From Candidatus Aminicenantota bacterium (GTDB taxonomy: Bacteria; Acidobacteriota; Aminicenantia; Aminicenantales; Aminicenantaceae): 64,000 nucleotides of DNA. The notes under the pieces are model-generated. The model searched no databases. It had not been told where the DNA came from and saw only the letters and a list, made by a program, of their open reading frames with translations. The position numbers were made by a program, and so were the translations under genes. The stretch is from contig JAFGMO010000081.1 in assembly GCA_016927475.1 (NCBI GenBank), positions 24,943 to 88,942 of the forward strand, read 5' to 3'. Position 1 is the stretch's first letter, and the number at the start of each line of letters is the position of its first letter. Positions 61,432 to 64,000 of this stretch are shown piece by piece.

Positions 61432-61896
61432 ATGAAAAGAAGACAAGCTCTACTGGCCATCGGCAGTACTGCCCTCGCAGGCCCACAACTGTTTTCCAAG
61501 GAAAAAAGGAGTTATCCCATGAAAAAAGAAATCAAAACAGACAAAGCGCCCCAGGCCATCGGCCCCTATTCGCAAGCCATTGCGGCCAACGGCTTCATCT
61601 TTGCCTCCGGCCAGATTGCCATCGACCCAAGCACAGGAAATCTTTTGGACGGAAGCATTGAAGAACAAACCCGCCTGGTCCTAACCAATCTAAAAGCCGT
61701 CCTGGAAGCAGGAGGTAGCTCTTTCGACAAGGTTATCAAGTGCACGGTTTTTCTACAGGACATGAACGATTTTGCTAAAATGAACTCCGTTTACGGGGAA
61801 TTCTTTAAACCCCCCTACCCGGCCCGCGCCGCCGTCCAGGTCGCTCGGCTTCCCAAAGACGTGAAAGTGGAGATAGAGGCCATCGCCCTAGGGTAA
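61432..61896 (+). CDS. RidA-family protein with two plausible starts (exported and cytosolic forms)
   Basis: This 154-residue protein has a standard RidA/YjgF fold from about residue 32 on: [23 protein letters not shown], and the Arg in [13 protein letters not shown] that fixes enamine or imine substrates. RidA deaminates reactive enamines made by PLP enzymes. The first 30 residues ([17 protein letters not shown]) look like a Tat signal and follow AGGAGAG. A second in-frame ATG at 61519 has AAGGAG at ideal spacing and begins directly at the RidA core. Both forms may be made. It follows pbpC by 31 bp, probably in the same operon. Confidence 0.85.
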   Translation: MKRRQALLAIGSTALAGPQLFSKEKRSYPMKKEIKTDKAPQAIGPYSQAIAANGFIFASGQIAIDPSTGNLLDGSIEEQTRLVLTNLKAVLEAGGSSFDKVIKCTVFLQDMNDFAKMNSVYGEFFKPPYPARAAVQVARLPKDVKVEIEAIALG

Positions 61897-61965
61897 AAAA
61901 AAACATAAAAGATCTTGATCATCTTTTTTTGCTGAGTACCATTTTATTTTTAAATGAAGGAAAAA

Positions 61966-63909
61966 ATGTCATCCCGCCGTTCCGGGCGGCAGAAAAAAAA
62001 GCACGAATACGGCCAGTCCTGGATGTTGGCTGCCGCCCTGTTGGACGGGCCCCGAACAATCGAAGAGTTGGAAGAATATTACCGGACCATGGGCCGCCGT
62101 TTCGGAGTGTTCACCGACCTTGTAGACAGGGAACCGCCTTTCCGCCGCACGGAAGACAAAAAACAGCAAAAAACAAAAATGCGCCTTAACATGGAGCGCA
62201 GCCTTTCCATTCTTCTTCAGCGTGGTTGGGCTGTGGAAAAAGACGGAACCTATAATGTGACAGACGAAGGCCGGGAAGAAGCACAGCTTATGCTTAATGA
62301 CCTTGAACGCGGCGGCCGAATGCTCGAAAAAGGGACACGTCCCGAAACCGTATCAAAAGCCACCCTTATCGTCCATTTTGTACTGGCGGCCGTGAAGCTT
62401 CCTGCGGCTCTTCTGTCGGGAAGCGTAGGCCTTCTCAATGATTCCCTCGACACCCTCATGGACGGCGTGTCCAGTCTGTTCGTTTTTTTCGGCATTCGCT
62501 CAGGCCGTGAACGTCTGGTCAGCTACATCCTTTTACTTTTCATGATGGTAACCGGGGGTTACACCTTTTATAAAGCGCTATCCCGGCTTATTCATCCACA
62601 GCCTTTAACCGCCGATTTAACCGCATTCACCGCCGTTGCCGTCTCAGCCTGCCTTTGCGCCCTTCTCTGGCTTTATCAAAAATATTCGGGCCTCAAACAC
62701 GGCTGCGTCCCTCTGATTGCCCAATCCATTGATTCCCGCAACCATATCATCGTGGCCGGGGGAGTGGCCGCCGGACTGGCAGCTGCCGCCTTTAAGTTTA
62801 TTCTCCTGGACCAAATCGTCGGCATTGCGGTTTCCTTCATGATAATAAAAGGAGCCCTTGATCTTATGATTGACCTCCTTCGAAGCCGTGGTGACGAAGA
62901 GCTTGACCTGAGTAAATATGGATTCAGCCGTCTTGGCCGGTTTCGGCACATCCAAACCCTCCGCTGGCTTCTTTATGAAATAAAGAAGGGCCGTATCACC
63001 ACAAAGGACGAATTACTTGGGCAGGCTAAAGTCGCCACTGATTTTAAGCGTATCGCCTCTTTGAAGGCTTTGGGTCTTGATGAACAGCCCGATCAGGAAA
63101 ACAAGCTCAAAAAAGCTATTGAAGATTTGTTCGACAAAGGTTTTGCCGAAGAAAAAACCATGACATCCGGGTACAAATCTCCCCAAGAAAAAACCTTTCT
63201 TCAGCTCACTCCTGCAGGAGAAAATGAATTAAACCTGGCCCTTTCGAATCCCTGGAGATCTTCCGTACGCTTCCCATCCTTTCCCCGAAACAGGCTCCTG
63301 ATATGGCTGGCATTTTTTGTGCGTATCATTATAAGTGCAGCCCTGTTCACCGGGATTTATGCATTGGGGCGCTGGCTGATCGGACTCTTCCCCCCCCAGG
63401 ATATCTGGGATACCGGATCTTGGCTTTCTTCTGTCTGGCCATCTCTCAAAAATATTCTTCTTTCCACGACTTTCAGAGCAGGGCCCTTTCCTTTAAACGG
63501 TGCTCAGGGAATATGTTTCCTATTAGGTCTGATGTTCTTTTACAACGGCAGAAGACTCCTTCACAAATCCAGCCATCTGATTCATCATGCCCGTGAAGAC
63601 AGGTCATCGCGGCCTTATTATTTGATTACCGAAGGCCCCTTTTCTTTCTGCCGACATCCGATGTACGCGGGAATTCTTCTGATCAATATGGGGATCGGTA
63701 TCGGGCTTCACTCCGTGTATACTCTCGCCTGGGCCGGTATGGTTCTCTTCATCCAATATTTTTCCGTTCGTCTGGAAGAAAAAAAACTGTCACAGTGGTT
63801 CGCCCGGGATTATGAAAAATACGCCGCCCATGTAAAGCGCCGCTTTCTGCCATGGTGGGCCTGGCTCCTTGTCCTGACCGCATACATCGCTGCCTGGATA
63901 GGGATCTGA
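61966..63909 (+). CDS. Fusion: winged helix - CDF-type cation transporter - winged helix - ICMT-like methyltransferase
   Basis: This 647-residue protein is read in one unbroken frame. Residues about 12-110 form a winged-helix-like domain (SWMLAAALLDGPRTIEELEE, then a NVTDEGREEA wing). Residues about 125-310 resemble the membrane part of cation-diffusion-facilitator transporters, with DTLMD (D162, D166) and DSRNH (D256, H260) at the usual metal-ligand helices. Residues about 325-425 form a second winged-helix-like segment (LRWLLYEIKKGRITTKDELL, QLTPAGENEL). The C-terminus (about 440-647) is ICMT-like, with EGPFSFCRHPMYAG near 555 and ARDYEKYAAHVKRRFLPWW near 615. ATG 61966 follows AAGGA. The combination is unusual; DNA binding, transport and methylation are each inferred from local similarity only. 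Confidence 0.65.
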   Translation: MSSRRSGRQKKKHEYGQSWMLAAALLDGPRTIEELEEYYRTMGRRFGVFTDLVDREPPFRRTEDKKQQKTKMRLNMERSLSILLQRGWAVEKDGTYNVTDEGREEAQLMLNDLERGGRMLEKGTRPETVSKATLIVHFVLAAVKLPAALLSGSVGLLNDSLDTLMDGVSSLFVFFGIRSGRERLVSYILLLFMMVTGGYTFYKALSRLIHPQPLTADLTAFTAVAVSACLCALLWLYQKYSGLKHGCVPLIAQSIDSRNHIIVAGGVAAGLAAAAFKFILLDQIVGIAVSFMIIKGALDLMIDLLRSRGDEELDLSKYGFSRLGRFRHIQTLRWLLYEIKKGRITTKDELLGQAKVATDFKRIASLKALGLDEQPDQENKLKKAIEDLFDKGFAEEKTMTSGYKSPQEKTFLQLTPAGENELNLALSNPWRSSVRFPSFPRNRLLIWLAFFVRIIISAALFTGIYALGRWLIGLFPPQDIWDTGSWLSSVWPSLKNILLSTTFRAGPFPLNGAQGICFLLGLMFFYNGRRLLHKSSHLIHHAREDRSSRPYYLITEGPFSFCRHPMYAGILLINMGIGIGLHSVYTLAWAGMVLFIQYFSVRLEEKKLSQWFARDYEKYAAHVKRRFLPWWAWLLVLTAYIAAWIGI

Positions 63910-63922
63910 CCTCCCTGTCAAG

Positions 63923-63978
63923 TCATTTAATAATCTAACCGTACTACCTATCATCTTGTCATTCAAAATCTAACCATA
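63923..63978. repeat. Short tandem degenerate repeat at the window edge
   Basis: TCATTTAATAATCTAACC (63923-63940) and TCATTCAAAATCTAACC (63959-63975) are near-identical words 36 bp apart, followed by a T-run. The element runs toward the window end, so its full extent and role cannot be judged. Confidence 0.35.
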
Positions 63979-64000
63979 AGTTATTTTTTTAAGCTTGCCA

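Noticed and set aside
1..64000. tRNA, rRNA, CRISPR, prophage or intact transposase
   Set aside because: None seen by eye on either strand; a covariance-model scan would settle the tRNA question.

Overview
This 64 kb window is a densely coded, moderate-GC chromosomal segment. It comes from a diderm, probably anaerobic heterotroph. The diderm evidence is a TolC-type channel, several small outer-membrane beta-barrels, a SPOR-domain protein and an alpha-2-macroglobulin lipoprotein paired with PBP1C. The anaerobic lifestyle is suggested by two radical SAM activases, including an anaerobic sulfatase-maturating enzyme, and by a reductive-dehalogenase-like iron-sulfur protein. Several proteins are corrinoid-linked. 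The gene mix (Tat-tagged class V aminotransferases, DUF4416, M16 pairs, a glycoside hydrolase and sulfatase complement) would suit a Candidatus Aminicenantes / Acidobacteriota-like lineage. That placement is inference, since no rRNA gene is present. I saw no tRNA, rRNA, CRISPR array, prophage or intact insertion sequence.

Layout. 1-9.9 kb: an SH3/beta-barrel protein, then a minus-strand block with a GH63-like hydrolase, a Tat-tagged PflX-like radical SAM protein, two class V aminotransferases, a membrane-anchored reductive-dehalogenase-like protein and a small beta-barrel. 10-17 kb (plus): an M20 peptidase, a serine-biosynthesis pair (class V transaminase plus serA) behind a striking folded leader, a cysteine desulfurase, then a split methionine synthase (homocysteine and pterin modules) behind an attenuator-like leader and a 46-residue small ORF. 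17-25 kb: DUF4416 diverges from a tightly coupled operon asnS-rimO-pgpA-cinA-thpR-plsY-gpsA-TPR. 25-31 kb: metK-sahH (minus), two M16 peptidase homologues that have lost the zinc site, and a macrodomain protein. 31-34 kb: a 7-TM LuxR regulator diverging from an unknown membrane protein and a winged-helix protein.

34-44 kb: tolC, then a minus-strand run of galK-glycosidase and znuA-znuC-znuB-sulfatase-anSME. 45-51.7 kb: dipeptidase, ADP-ribosylglycohydrolase, YgjP-like metallopeptidase, M20 peptidase and small membrane or barrel proteins. 52-64 kb: a SPOR protein, the alpha-2-macroglobulin/pbpC operon, a RidA protein with two well-supported starts, and an unusual winged-helix / CDF-transporter / winged-helix / ICMT-like fusion.

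Physiologically the window links the methionine-SAM cycle (Hcy methyltransferase, MeTr, metK, sahH), serine and cysteine-sulfur metabolism, peptide degradation (several M20 enzymes) and periplasmic glycan and sulfated-glycan processing. The most interesting non-coding signals are the two folded leaders (11.15 and 14.93 kb), back-to-back promoters that would give nearly leaderless mRNAs (17.6 kb), and two families of small interspersed palindromic repeats.
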